Source: Sphaerisporangium melleum
Lineage (GTDB): Bacteria; Actinomycetota; Actinomycetes; Streptosporangiales; Streptosporangiaceae
Assembly (NCBI RefSeq): GCF_014646695.1
Contig: NZ_BMNT01000009.1
Span: 1 to 43,780 of the forward strand
Direction of reading: 5' to 3'
DNA: 43,780 bases
Below, piece by piece: positions 36,923-43,712 of the stretch. Positions within the stretch are counted from its first letter, which is position 1. Every line of letters begins with the position of its first letter. Under the pieces are notes generated by a model, which ran no database searches, was not told where the DNA came from, and saw only the letters and a program-made list of their open reading frames with translations. Made by a program: the position numbers and the translations under genes.

Positions 36923-37532
36923 GAACGGCCGGTAGCAGGCGGACCGCCGGGGGCAGTGGCGCGCGGGCCGGGCCGGCGCGGAACGACTGGATCATCAGGG
37001 CCGCGAAACGGCGCGACGCCGCGGCGCGCTGCTCGGGTGACTCGGCGCGGATGCCCTCGTTCGCCATCAGCGCCATGATGAAGTCCTCCAGCACGAAGTC
37101 CGCCCGCAGGACACCCGCCTCCTTCGCCCGCGCGATGAGCCGGAGCAACAGCCCGATCGTGCGCTCGCGGTCGGCGGTGAAGTACGGCAGCCGTGCGGTG
37201 AACGCGCGGGACAGGCCCCGGTCGAGTGCGTGCGCCTCCATGAGCTTCTCGAGCACCAGGCAGAAGCCGTGCCACGGGTCGGCCTGCGCCAGCCCTTCCT
37301 CGACGACCGTCGAACACATGGCCATCGGCTCGGCGAAGACCTCGCCGAGCAGCGCCTCCTTGGTCGGGAAGTGCCGGTAGACGGTGGCCGCGCCGACCTG
37401 CGCGCGCCGGGCGATCTCCCTGATCGGCACGTCGAGGCCCTCGGCGGCGAACGCCGCGCGGGCGACCGCGAGGATGCGCGCGCGGTTGTCGCGGGCGTCC
37501 GAGCGCAGCTTCTCCCTCACTTCGGCGGTCAC
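36918..37532 (-). CDS. TetR-family transcriptional regulator
   Basis: About 204 residues. The N-terminal helix-turn-helix is typical: RILAVARAAFAAEGLDVPIREIARRAQVGAATVYRHFPTKEALL. The C-terminal ligand domain of the SBP/TetR_C type follows (SRAFTARLPYFTADRERTIGLLLRLI). I choose GTG 37532, seven bases after TAAAGT, so the mRNA looks leaderless; an earlier start at 37583 would overlap the divergent gene. It is divergent from the NADP-dependent oxidoreductase and most likely represses it through the AACGGA-N8-TCCGTT repeat between them. The stop codon falls in the IS-like end at 36918-36920, so the last residues may have been replaced when that element inserted. Confidence 0.92.
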   Translation of the reverse strand: MTAEVREKLRSDARDNRARILAVARAAFAAEGLDVPIREIARRAQVGAATVYRHFPTKEALLGEVFAEPMAMCSTVVEEGLAQADPWHGFCLVLEKLMEAHALDRGLSRAFTARLPYFTADRERTIGLLLRLIARAKEAGVLRADFVLEDFIMALMANEGIRAESPEQRAAASRRFAALMIQSFRAGPARAPLPPAVRLLPAVR

Positions 37533-37539
37533 CGCTCTC

Positions 37540-37574
37540 ACTTTAGTCAAACGGACGGGGTGTTCCGTTACGGT
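37540..37574. promoter_or_regulatory. TetR operator between two leaderless promoters
   Basis: A 20-bp inverted repeat AACGGA-N8-TCCGTT (37550-37569). On the minus side TAAAGT (37545-37540) ends seven bases before the tetR GTG; on the plus side TACGGT (37569-37574) ends seven bases before the oxidoreductase ATG. One bound repressor would block both. Confidence 0.75.
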
Positions 37575-37581
37575 GCGGCGC

Positions 37582-38532
37582 ATGAGAGCTGTTCAGTTTT
37601 CCGAGTACGGCCCGGCCGGCGTCGTGCACGTCGCCGAAGTCGAGGAGCCGCACGCGGGGCCGGGGACGATCCGCGTCGCCGTACGGGCGTCCGGGCTGTC
37701 GACGGGAGAGGCGTCCATCCGTTCCGGGAAGATGCGTGACCTGGTGCCGGTGGCGTTCCCGCACCGCACCGGGTTCGACGCCGCGGGTGTGGTGGACGAG
37801 GTCGGCGACGGCGTCACGGGCGTCGGAGTCGGCGACGAAGTGTTCGGCATGACCGCGACGACCACGCGCGGCGCCAACGCCGACCACGCGGTCCTGGGCG
37901 CCTGGGCGCCGAAACCGGCCCCGTGGAGCTGGGAGGAGGCCGGTGGCGCCGCCGGAAGCGTCGAGACGGCGACCCGCGTGCTCGACCGGCTCGCGGTCGG
38001 CGCCGGGCACACCGTACTGGTGCAGGGCGCGGCCGGCGCGGTGGGCACGGTCGCCGTGCAGCTCGCGGTGGTACGCGGCGCCACCGTCATCGGCACGGCC
38101 GGGGAGCACAACCACGACTTCCTGCGTTCGCTCGGCGCGGAGCCGACGACGTACGGCGCGGGCCTGGCCGAACGGGTCCGCGCGCTGGCACCGGGCGGGG
38201 TGGACGCGGTGTTCGACTGCGCGGGAGGGGCGCTGCCCGACCTGATCGCCATCGCCGGGAGCCCGGCGCGCGTGGTGACCATCGCCCCCGACCGCACCGC
38301 GGCGGCCCTCGGCGTGCACCTGTCGCACGGCGTACCGGCCGGGGACGCGGCGGCGGCCGTCGGAGCCGCCGACCCGCTGGCGGTACACGGCCTCGCCCTC
38401 GCGGTCGAACTCGCCGGGCAGGGCAGGCTGCGGGTACCGGTCGCGGCGGCGTTCCCGCTCACCGAAGCCGCCGCCGCCCACGAGCTGAGCGAAACCCGCC
38501 ACGCCCGCGGCCGAATCGTCCTGGTGAACTGA
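37582..38532 (+). CDS. NADP-dependent quinone oxidoreductase/zinc-type alcohol dehydrogenase-like (MDR superfamily)
   Basis: 316 residues, medium-chain reductase fold. The N-terminal catalytic domain begins MRAVQFSEYGPAGVVHVAEVEEP, with FPHRTGFDAAGVVDEVGDGVTGVGVGDEVFG. The Rossmann motif is VLVQGAAGAVGTVAVQLA (about 150-167). Zinc-ligand residues of alcohol dehydrogenases are absent, so it is a zinc-independent quinone or enone reductase type. It probably detoxifies an electrophile sensed by the divergent TetR regulator. ATG 37582 is set by the TACGGT box seven bases upstream (leaderless) and by family alignment. The reading frame is open further upstream but that part overlaps tetR. Confidence 0.92.
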   Translation: MRAVQFSEYGPAGVVHVAEVEEPHAGPGTIRVAVRASGLSTGEASIRSGKMRDLVPVAFPHRTGFDAAGVVDEVGDGVTGVGVGDEVFGMTATTTRGANADHAVLGAWAPKPAPWSWEEAGGAAGSVETATRVLDRLAVGAGHTVLVQGAAGAVGTVAVQLAVVRGATVIGTAGEHNHDFLRSLGAEPTTYGAGLAERVRALAPGGVDAVFDCAGGALPDLIAIAGSPARVVTIAPDRTAAALGVHLSHGVPAGDAAAAVGAADPLAVHGLALAVELAGQGRLRVPVAAAFPLTEAAAAHELSETRHARGRIVLVN

Positions 38533-38563
38533 CCACCCCGCCGACCGGCCACCCACGGCTCAG

Positions 38564-38595
38564 AACGTGCCACATGTGTGGTCAGGTTCGACGGG
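38564..38595 (+). repeat. 32-bp repeat, copy 1
   Basis: Starts AACGTGCC, contains the palindrome CACATGTG and ends TTCGACGGG. It agrees with 42224-42255 at 25 of 32 positions in direct orientation. Both copies lie about 30-60 bp past a plus-strand gene and before a minus-strand gene. Confidence 0.6.
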
Positions 38596-38642
38596 CGGCT
38601 CGCACAGCACCAGGACGAGTTTCATAAGCGGTGCCGTGTGAG

Positions 38643-39191
38643 TCATACCTCTGGGAGGGAGGGATCAGGTTTCCAAGGGTTCGGTGCGGTGATGGACCAG
38701 CGTTCATGGTCGCGCCAGGCCCCGTCGATATAGAGGTATGCGGGCGACAGCCCTTCGTAACGGAAACCCAGGCGCCGGGCCAGGGCCAGGGATGCTTCGT
38801 TCGCCGGCTGAATGTTGGCCTCCAACCGATGGAGCCGCAGTTCGGTGAAGGCGTGCTGCAGAATGAGGGTGAGCCCGTCGGTCATATAACCTTGCCCTGC
38901 GGACGGGGTGAAGGCCGCATAGCCCAGGGACGCGCCCTGATAACGGCCCCGGATGATCGAATTGATGTTGACCGTGCCGGCGGCTACGCCGGTCTCCCGG
39001 ACACGGATCAGAAAGCCCAGATTCGTGCCGTCATCGAAGCGGCGCATCCAGACCTGAAACTCTTCCGCGGTCGCGGGCAGCTGCATCCATGGCGAATGTA
39101 GCCCGGTGCTGGCCTGCACGAGTGAGCAGAACTCGTCCTGGTCGGAGAGGGTGAGCGGGCGCAGTTCGACCCGTGATGGCAGTTCGGACAT
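38643..39191 (-). CDS. GNAT-family N-acetyltransferase (RimJ/RimL type)
   Basis: 182 residues. The acetyl-CoA site Q/R-x-x-G-x-G/A is visible in PSAGQGYMTDGLTLILQHAF, followed by LRLHRLEANIQPANEASLALARRLGFRYEG, the alpha/beta signature of the ribosomal-protein-alanine acetyltransferase branch. Members acetylate protein N-termini, amino sugars, antibiotics or toxins; the substrate here is open. TAACGT lies six bases before the ATG at 39191 and there is no ribosome site, so it is probably leaderless. It is divergent from the TmrB-like gene, with which it may form a small resistance pair. Confidence 0.9.
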   Translation of the reverse strand: MSELPSRVELRPLTLSDQDEFCSLVQASTGLHSPWMQLPATAEEFQVWMRRFDDGTNLGFLIRVRETGVAAGTVNINSIIRGRYQGASLGYAAFTPSAGQGYMTDGLTLILQHAFTELRLHRLEANIQPANEASLALARRLGFRYEGLSPAYLYIDGAWRDHERWSITAPNPWKPDPSLPEV

Positions 39192-39197
39192 GGATCA

Positions 39198-39203
39198 ACG
39201 TTA
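39198..39203 (-). promoter_or_regulatory. Leaderless -10 box of the GNAT gene
   Basis: TAACGT on the minus strand, six bases before the ATG at 39191; no Shine-Dalgarno sequence lies between. Confidence 0.55.
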
Positions 39204-39292
39204 GGGCCTGGTGTGAGCTCGCCGTCCGCTACGAGGCGACCTTGCACATCGCCTGTATCAAAGAGTGGCTGCGACCACATTCGAACGCGTCG

Positions 39293-39298
39293 TAGCAT
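39293..39298 (+). promoter_or_regulatory. Leaderless -10 box of the TmrB-like gene
   Basis: TAGCAT eight bases before the GTG at 39307; no Shine-Dalgarno sequence lies between. Confidence 0.5.
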
Positions 39299-39306
39299 CG
39301 GGTCCC

Positions 39307-39834
39307 GTGATCGTATGGCTCAACGGCACGCACGGCGCGGGCAAGACGACGACCAGTGCACTCGTGCAGCGACTGATCCCGGATTCCCGGGTCTTCGACG
39401 CCGAGAAAGTCGGCGAGACGCTCATGGACATCACGCCGGGGCTGCCCGCGACGGACAACTTCCAGCACTGGCCGCCTTGGCGGCCACTCGTGGTCGAAAC
39501 CGCCCGCCGCGTACTCGACTACACCGGTGGCACTCTGGTAATGCCCATGACGGTCCTGGTCGAGCAGTACTGGCGCGAGATCAGCACGGGCCTCGCCCAC
39601 CATGCCATTCCGGTACGGCACTTCGTCCTCCACGCCGACCAAGAGACCCTCCGCGCGCGCATCGAGGGGGACACTCTTCTCGCCCCCGTCCCCTCCCCCT
39701 TCCGGCTCAAATACCTTGAGCCCTACGCCGAGGCGGCCCGCACGTGGCTGCACGCCGAGGCCGAGGTCGTCGACACCACACACCTCACCCCCACCGAGGT
39801 CGCCCTGCAGATCGCCAAGGCCCTCAGCAACTGA
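39307..39834 (+). CDS. TmrB-like P-loop ATP-binding protein
   Basis: About 175 residues. Walker A is WLNGTHGAGKTTTSALV at the extreme N-terminus. It is followed by SRVFDAEKVGETL, FQHWPPWRPLV and TLVMPMTVLVEQYW, an order shared with the tunicamycin-resistance ATP-binding protein TmrB of Bacillus. The C-terminal stretch has VDTTHLTPTEVALQIAKAL. TmrB-type proteins confer resistance by an unresolved mechanism; other members of this nucleotide-kinase-like group are uncharacterised, so resistance is only a possibility. GTG 39307 is preferred over ATG 39265 because TAGCAT lies eight bases upstream and the family begins at the P-loop strand. It is divergent from a GNAT gene. Confidence 0.85.
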   Translation: MIVWLNGTHGAGKTTTSALVQRLIPDSRVFDAEKVGETLMDITPGLPATDNFQHWPPWRPLVVETARRVLDYTGGTLVMPMTVLVEQYWREISTGLAHHAIPVRHFVLHADQETLRARIEGDTLLAPVPSPFRLKYLEPYAEAARTWLHAEAEVVDTTHLTPTEVALQIAKALSN

Positions 39835-39907
39835 AATCCATCCCCCTGTGATACCGCGCGCTGTCGGTGAACGTTTCCGGGTCACAGCACCGGCTAGGAG
39901 GAGCGGA

Positions 39908-40415
39908 GTGGTCGACGTCAGGAAGACTCTGACTCTGGCTGTTACGACGATGGCCGTCCTTGTGCTGAGCGGGTGCGGGCGTCAGCCGGTCACTCAGACG
40001 AGCTCAGGCGACACCGGCAACGCCAAGACGGGAAAGCTCGATGTCGCCGTCTTACGGACGAGCGAATACGATCACCTGGTCTTCGACTCCCCCGAAGACC
40101 TTGCCGCCAGTCGGGCCGCTCCTGTAGTGATCGCGTTTCCTGCTGTTCCTCCAACCGGCCAAGAATCCGGCAGCAGGCATGGCCGACGGCGGAAGAATAG
40201 CCAATCCTTATGCTGGACGACCGGCGAACGCCCCGCTTTTCACGGCATATCCGCAAGGGCTGATCTTCGAGCAGGCGTCAGATGTCGACAAGAAACTGGT
40301 CGGCGGTTTCGAGGACCTGGAGGATCAACCAGAAGGCTGGCAACCGAAGAACCGCTCAATATCCCCCATGAATGAGTACATCACCCGAATCAAGTCACAA
40401 GGGTTCAACGGGTAA
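39908..40415 (+). pseudogene. Lipoprotein gene with internal deletion/frameshift
   Basis: GTG 39908 follows GGAGGAG and opens a lipoprotein: VVDVRKTLTLAVTTMAVLVL, then SGC as lipobox with Cys near 23, then KLDVAVLRTSEYDHLVFDSP and SRAAPVVIAF. Near 40125-40150 the sensible frame changes; the continuation reads RFLLFLQPAKNPAAG, then NAPLFTAYPQGLIFEQASD and on to SQGFNG and the stop at 40415. The first part looks like the start of a domain and the second like its end, so an internal deletion that also shifted the frame is likelier than a single-base error. Family not identified. Confidence 0.7.
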
Positions 40416-40450
40416 CGAACACCGTCCGATCATGCCCCTGCGGTCAACGT

Positions 40451-40491
40451 CGGCGACCAGGCGGCGGCTCTTGATCAGCGCCTGGTCGCCG
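40451..40491. terminator. Long perfect hairpin downstream of the broken lipoprotein gene
   Basis: A 13-bp perfect inverted repeat CGGCGACCAGGCG / CGCCTGGTCGCCG (40451-40463, 40479-40491) with a 15-nt loop, 35 bp past the stop at 40415. No U-tract. It may terminate both that gene and the decayed minus-strand gene ending at 40475. Confidence 0.55.
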
Positions 40492-40730
40492 TAGCCCCGT
40501 ACCGCTGCTGCCGGCTACCTGCCGCCTTGGCCCGCAGGTCAGGGGCTTCATTGCCGCGCGGCTTCTTACGCGGCGGGCGCCGCGGGGGCTTGGTTTCGAG
40601 GAGTGGGCGGAGGGGGTGCGGGTGTTGTGGGTCTCCACCGGGGAGGCCGCTGGGCTGCTAACCACAGCGCGGTCCCGCGCCCCACCTCCCCGCACCGGCC
40701 CACGGCACTGGCCCCGGCTCCGGACGCGAG
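40475..40730 (-). pseudogene. Decayed copy of the 155-residue hypothetical gene at 42953-43420
   Basis: The minus strand repeats the ribosome-site/start region of the intact copy almost exactly (about 40660-40702 against 43404-43446), but the GTG start is GGG here. After codons for TALW the sequence jumps, missing about 242 bp, to the PSGLP/VATHSTANPSA-like region (intact copy near 43100-43158). The tail in this copy reads PLLETKPPRRPPRKKPRG, then NEAPDLRAKAAGSRQQRYGA, ending at TGA 40475; this basic C-terminus is not in the intact copy. Start loss, deletion and frame changes make it non-functional. Confidence 0.65.
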
Positions 40731-40894
40731 GGTTCCGACGACGAGACCGGACGGGACGGCGCCGGCGACCGGCCCGAGCAGGAGGGGGACCACGATGGGG
40801 CCGGACGGGAGGGGGGCCGTCACGGCCGGGCCCTGGTCAGCGCTTACGCGACCGGCCACATCACCTTGCACCTACATTCGAGCGTAACCGTGTT

Positions 40895-41026
40895 CTGGAG
40901 AAACAAAAGTTCACGGTACGGATCTCGGACAGCCAGGAACCTGGATCACTCGGCTACTATCCGCCGCCGCCGCGCACCGATACCCTGGCCGACGAGCAGA
41001 TTGTTCCTGACGCCGAGGCTTTTTAA
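40895..41026 (+). CDS. Possible small ORF without a standard start codon
   Basis: The frame reads LEKQKFTVRISDSQEPGSLG followed by YYPPPPRTDTLADEQIVPD and ends AEAF at TAA 41026. Composition looks coding, and a terminator-like hairpin with a T-rich tail follows at 41051-41093. The only near-start codon is CTG 40895; ATG, GTG and TTG are absent close by. It may be the 3' remnant of a lost gene or a small gene with an unusual start. No family recognised. Confidence 0.25.
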   Translation: MEKQKFTVRISDSQEPGSLGYYPPPPRTDTLADEQIVPDAEAF

Positions 41027-41050
41027 CCGTCCATACTTCGCATAAGGTGT

Positions 41051-41093
41051 GGCCCAGCCTCCGACTTTCCGGTGGGCCGGGCCCTTTCTCTTT
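41051..41093 (+). terminator. Terminator between the small ORF and the DUF6461 gene
   Basis: GGCCCAGCC (41051-41059) pairs with GGCCGGGCC (41075-41083) at 8 of 9 positions and is followed by CTTTCTCTTT. It lies 25 bp past the TAA at 41026 and ends 14 bp before the next start codon. Confidence 0.65.
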
Positions 41094-41107
41094 GCCGGGA
41101 GAGGACA

Positions 41108-42163
41108 TTGGACTCCGATGCGCTGACGCACTACCGCAAGCTACTGGAGGAGGACCTGGACGTGCCGTTGTGCGTCACGTGGATCGAGTGCATGCCGGCC
41201 ACCGAGGCGCTCGTCGTGGCGGGAGGGCAGGAGGACGGCTCGGGCAGGCGCACCTTCACGCAGACCGTACAGGCGGCCTACGACGCGCTTCCCGCTCGGG
41301 CCGGCGCGGCGATGGCCGGAAGCCTGGGGTCCTGGACCGTCCTGGTCGAGCCCAACGGCTTTCAAGGGACGCGTCCAGAAGTTCTGGCCCGGTTGGCGCG
41401 GCAAGGACGGGCGCTCAGCGTGTTCTGGAACGCCAACGCGGACGGGCAACTCGCCTATGCCGAGCACGGCCGCGTCCTGGTCACGGCGGATCTGCTCGAC
41501 CCCGAAGAGCTGCAAGACCTCGAAGACCTGCCCGACGCGCTGTCGGCCTGGCCCGAGCTGGCGGAACAGGACGATCTCCGCAGTGCGGCCCTGACCTTGG
41601 GCGAGATGCTCACCGGCGAGCGTCTGGCGGCGGAGTGGCTGGCCGCGGAGCACCAGAGCGCCGTTCTGGACGCGTACGCGGAACCGGCCGGAGCGGTTCT
41701 GTCCGACCAGGACAAGCGCGACCATCTCGCTTATCTCGCCAGCGACCCACGCGTGGCCGACCTCATCGCAGCCCCCGGCCCCGGCCGCGCGCGCGAGATC
41801 GCCGCGCTGGTGGCGGAGACCGCGTGCGAGCTGAGCGACCTGCACGTGCCGGTGGCCGACCGTGTTGCGGCCGCTCTGGCGGGGGCGCCGAGCCCGGCCG
41901 TTCTCGCCGAACTCCGCGCCGAAGTACGCCTCCTCAGCCAGGAACTGCTGGCTCAGAGCCCACCGGCCGATGCTCCCGCTGAGACCAGGGAACACTGGCG
42001 CGCGCGGTACCAGGCATTGAGCGTGCTTGAGGCCGCGGTCGGTGAGGACGCCCTGGCCGCGGCCAGGGATGCGATCTGGCGGATCGGCATGCTCCGATTG
42101 GGCGACCGGGCGGGCCGCCGGGTGGGCGCGCTCATGACAGTGCTGGAACAGCTTCAGAAGTAG
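41108..42163 (+). CDS. DUF6461-like protein
   Basis: About 351 residues, soluble, acidic. The N-terminal domain (about 10-150) shows DUF6461-type features: VPLCVTWIECMPATEALVVAGG, AGSLGSWTVLVEPNGFQGTRPEVLARLARQGRALSVFWNANADGQLAYAEHGRVL. The rest is helical (LSDQDKRDHLAYLASDPRVADLIA and onward) and ends GRRVGALMTVLEQLQK. The family is abundant in actinomycetes, often several copies per genome near accessory genes; its function is unknown. The TTG at 41108 is preferred because GGGAG lies six bases upstream and the family N-terminus fits; the in-frame start at 41072 lies inside the terminator stem. Confidence 0.75.
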   Translation: MDSDALTHYRKLLEEDLDVPLCVTWIECMPATEALVVAGGQEDGSGRRTFTQTVQAAYDALPARAGAAMAGSLGSWTVLVEPNGFQGTRPEVLARLARQGRALSVFWNANADGQLAYAEHGRVLVTADLLDPEELQDLEDLPDALSAWPELAEQDDLRSAALTLGEMLTGERLAAEWLAAEHQSAVLDAYAEPAGAVLSDQDKRDHLAYLASDPRVADLIAAPGPGRAREIAALVAETACELSDLHVPVADRVAAALAGAPSPAVLAELRAEVRLLSQELLAQSPPADAPAETREHWRARYQALSVLEAAVGEDALAAARDAIWRIGMLRLGDRAGRRVGALMTVLEQLQK

Positions 42164-42223
42164 GGCCGGGAACTACCTCCGCCATCACTCACACGAGGTA
42201 TTGAAGACGGTGGCCGGCCAGGG

Positions 42224-42255
42224 AACGTGCCGCACGCGTGATCAGATTCGTCGGC
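42224..42255 (+). repeat. 32-bp repeat, copy 2
   Basis: Starts AACGTGCC, contains the palindrome CACGCGTG and ends TTCGTCGGC. Direct-orientation match to 38564-38595 (25 of 32). The pair brackets a 3.66-kb block of accessory genes. Confidence 0.6.
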
Positions 42256-42301
42256 ATGCGACGCCGGGAGCGAGATCGATGGGGGTGCTTCGCTCGATGT
42301 G

Positions 42302-42730
42302 CTAGCCGGTCGGGTCGGCGATCTCGCAGATGTACAGCGGCTCGCCCAGCGACCGGGCGGGTTCCTCCCACCGCGCGGCCTTGAGGGTGAGGATCGGGCA
42401 GATGGCCGCGATAGCGACCGCGGCGACGTGCGCGTCCCACGGTTCGAGATCGGTCCTGGCGATCACCTCGGCCAGGGCGATGCCCTGCTTGGGGCCGGCC
42501 AGCGGTGCGATCTCCACCGACTCCAGCAATGCCATCCCGTACAGGGCGTCAGCGGCCTCGGAGGACCTGGAGTCCAGCGACGCCCCCACGATGGCGAGCG
42601 CCGGGATGACCATCGGCTGCTTCTCGGCGTCGAACCGTCGCACGATGTTGATCAGGTCGGGATACCCGCGCACCACCTCGGACAGAAAGGTCGTGTCGAA
42701 CGCGAGGGGGATGGGGGTGTGGTCAGACAC
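42302..42730 (-). CDS. PIN-domain-like protein (VapC-type fold)
   Basis: 142 residues from GTG 42730, which has GGAG nine bases upstream. The early acidic residue of PIN nucleases is in LAFDTTFLSEVVRGY. The second half has EVIARTDLEPWDAHVAAVAIAAICPILTLKAARWEE, with the Asp-x-His-x-Ala helix and the strand that normally carries the last acidic residue. A PIN ribonuclease role is likely, but one or two catalytic acids are hard to place. No separate antitoxin gene is visible. The same frame is open upstream (TTG 42838) with a helical stretch, LERKAAWAARAGTA to VEWAERRIAAVKEF, that could be an N-terminal extension or an antitoxin remnant. Confidence 0.6.
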   Translation of the reverse strand: MSDHTPIPLAFDTTFLSEVVRGYPDLINIVRRFDAEKQPMVIPALAIVGASLDSRSSEAADALYGMALLESVEIAPLAGPKQGIALAEVIARTDLEPWDAHVAAVAIAAICPILTLKAARWEEPARSLGEPLYICEIADPTG

Positions 42731-42952
42731 CGAAATGAACTCCTTCACAGCGGCGATCCTGCGCTCGGCCCACTCGACGGAGCCCGTGTCGGCAGCGGCG
42801 GTCCCGGCACGAGCCGCCCAGGCGGCCTTCCGCTCCAACCGGAACGCCAGAACCAGAGCCGCAGGGGGTTGGTTCCGAGGAGCGCTGGTCGGGCTGGTTC
42901 TGGACGGGGATCGGGCACCCCGGCCGGGTGGGGGCCGGGGTGGTGGGAGCGG

Positions 42953-43420
42953 TCAGTTGCCGGGCGGGTCGGGGTCGGAGGTGACCGGGGGCCGCGGGTC
43001 CGGGGTCGGGGCCGGAGCGGAGGTCGAGGCCGGACCGGGGGCCTGGGTGGGGACCGCAGCGGATGCCGGACCGGGGGCCGGAGCGCGGGTGGTTATGGCT
43101 TGGGCGGCGGCGGAGGGGTTGGCGGTGCTGTGGGTCGCGACGGGGAGGCCGCTGGGCTCCTTGAGCAGGTACCAGGCGCCGCCTCCGCCGGGGACGTCGA
43201 CCACGGCCACCGTCACGATCAGCCGCCCGCCGCCGTACACGTCCAGCTCGGGCGGGAGCAGGAACGGCCGGTAGTAGTCGCCCCCCATGGGCAGGTGCAG
43301 GCGCTCGACCGGACGGCAGCGCAGGCCGTGGCACTCCAGCTCCTTGGCCAGGTCGCCGAGCGCACCGCGGTGGCGTTCGGCCTGGTCCTCCGGCCTCCCC
43401 CAGAACCACAGCGCGGTCAC
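42953..43420 (-). CDS. Hypothetical protein, intact member of a duplicated cassette
   Basis: 155 residues from GTG 43420, which has GGAGG eight bases upstream. Residues 1-90 look folded: TALWFWGRPEDQAERHRGAL, then ELECHGLRCRPVERLHLPMG, DYYRPFLLPPELDVYGGGRL, IVTVAVVDVPGGGGAWYLLK. The C-terminal 60 residues are a Pro/Ala/Thr-rich tail. No signal peptide. No family recognised. Its GTG overlaps the stop of the upstream Gly/Ala-rich gene (GTGA), so the two are coupled. A decayed copy of both genes lies about 2.7 kb away at 40475-40871. Confidence 0.65.
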   Translation of the reverse strand: MTALWFWGRPEDQAERHRGALGDLAKELECHGLRCRPVERLHLPMGGDYYRPFLLPPELDVYGGGRLIVTVAVVDVPGGGGAWYLLKEPSGLPVATHSTANPSAAAQAITTRAPAPGPASAAVPTQAPGPASTSAPAPTPDPRPPVTSDPDPPGN

Positions 43421-43710
43421 GCGCCCCACCTCCCCGCACCGGCCCCGGCCGCGACAGCGCCCACAGCGAAACCGTGCAGGACGCTGCCTGCGACAGGACC
43501 GGCCGGGACGTTTGCTGCGAGGGGGTGGGGGTGGAGGGGGCGCACGCCTGGCTCTGCTGGGGCGGCACTTGCGGCAGGGCCCGGCAGAGGGCTGGTTGCG
43601 GGAGGGGGGCCGGGGTGGGTGGCGGGCGTCAGGAGGGCTGCCGGTGGGGCGGGCGTGAGGGGGGGTTCTGGTGGGGTGGTGGGGGGTTGGCGGCGGGTGG
43701 GGTGGGGCAC
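43417..43710 (-). CDS. Small Pro-rich protein with Gly/Ala-rich hydrophobic C-terminus
   Basis: Up to 97 residues: a Pro/Thr-rich N-terminal half of low complexity, then a hydrophobic segment with GPVAGSVLHGFAVGAVAAGA and the end GAGRWGA. The stop overlaps the next gene's GTG (GTGA). The hydrophobic C-terminal part has a counterpart in the decayed copy near 40.75-40.80 kb (GPVAGAVPSGLVVGTLASGA), which supports it as real coding sequence. The true start is uncertain; the N-terminal half lies in a G-tract-rich region. It could be a membrane-inserting peptide or holin-like protein; this is a guess from composition. Confidence 0.4.
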   Translation of the reverse strand: MPHPTRRQPPTTPPEPPLTPAPPAALLTPATHPGPPPATSPLPGPAASAAPAEPGVRPLHPHPLAANVPAGPVAGSVLHGFAVGAVAAGAGAGRWGA

Positions 43711-43712
43711 GG
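43600..43712 (+). repeat. Dense G-tract region with G-quadruplex potential
   Basis: The plus strand carries more than ten runs of three to seven G separated by one to seven bases, for example around GGTGGGGTGGTGGGGGGTTG. It underlies the Pro-rich part of the minus-strand gene at 43417-43710. The last 70 bases of the window show no gene. Confidence 0.6.
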
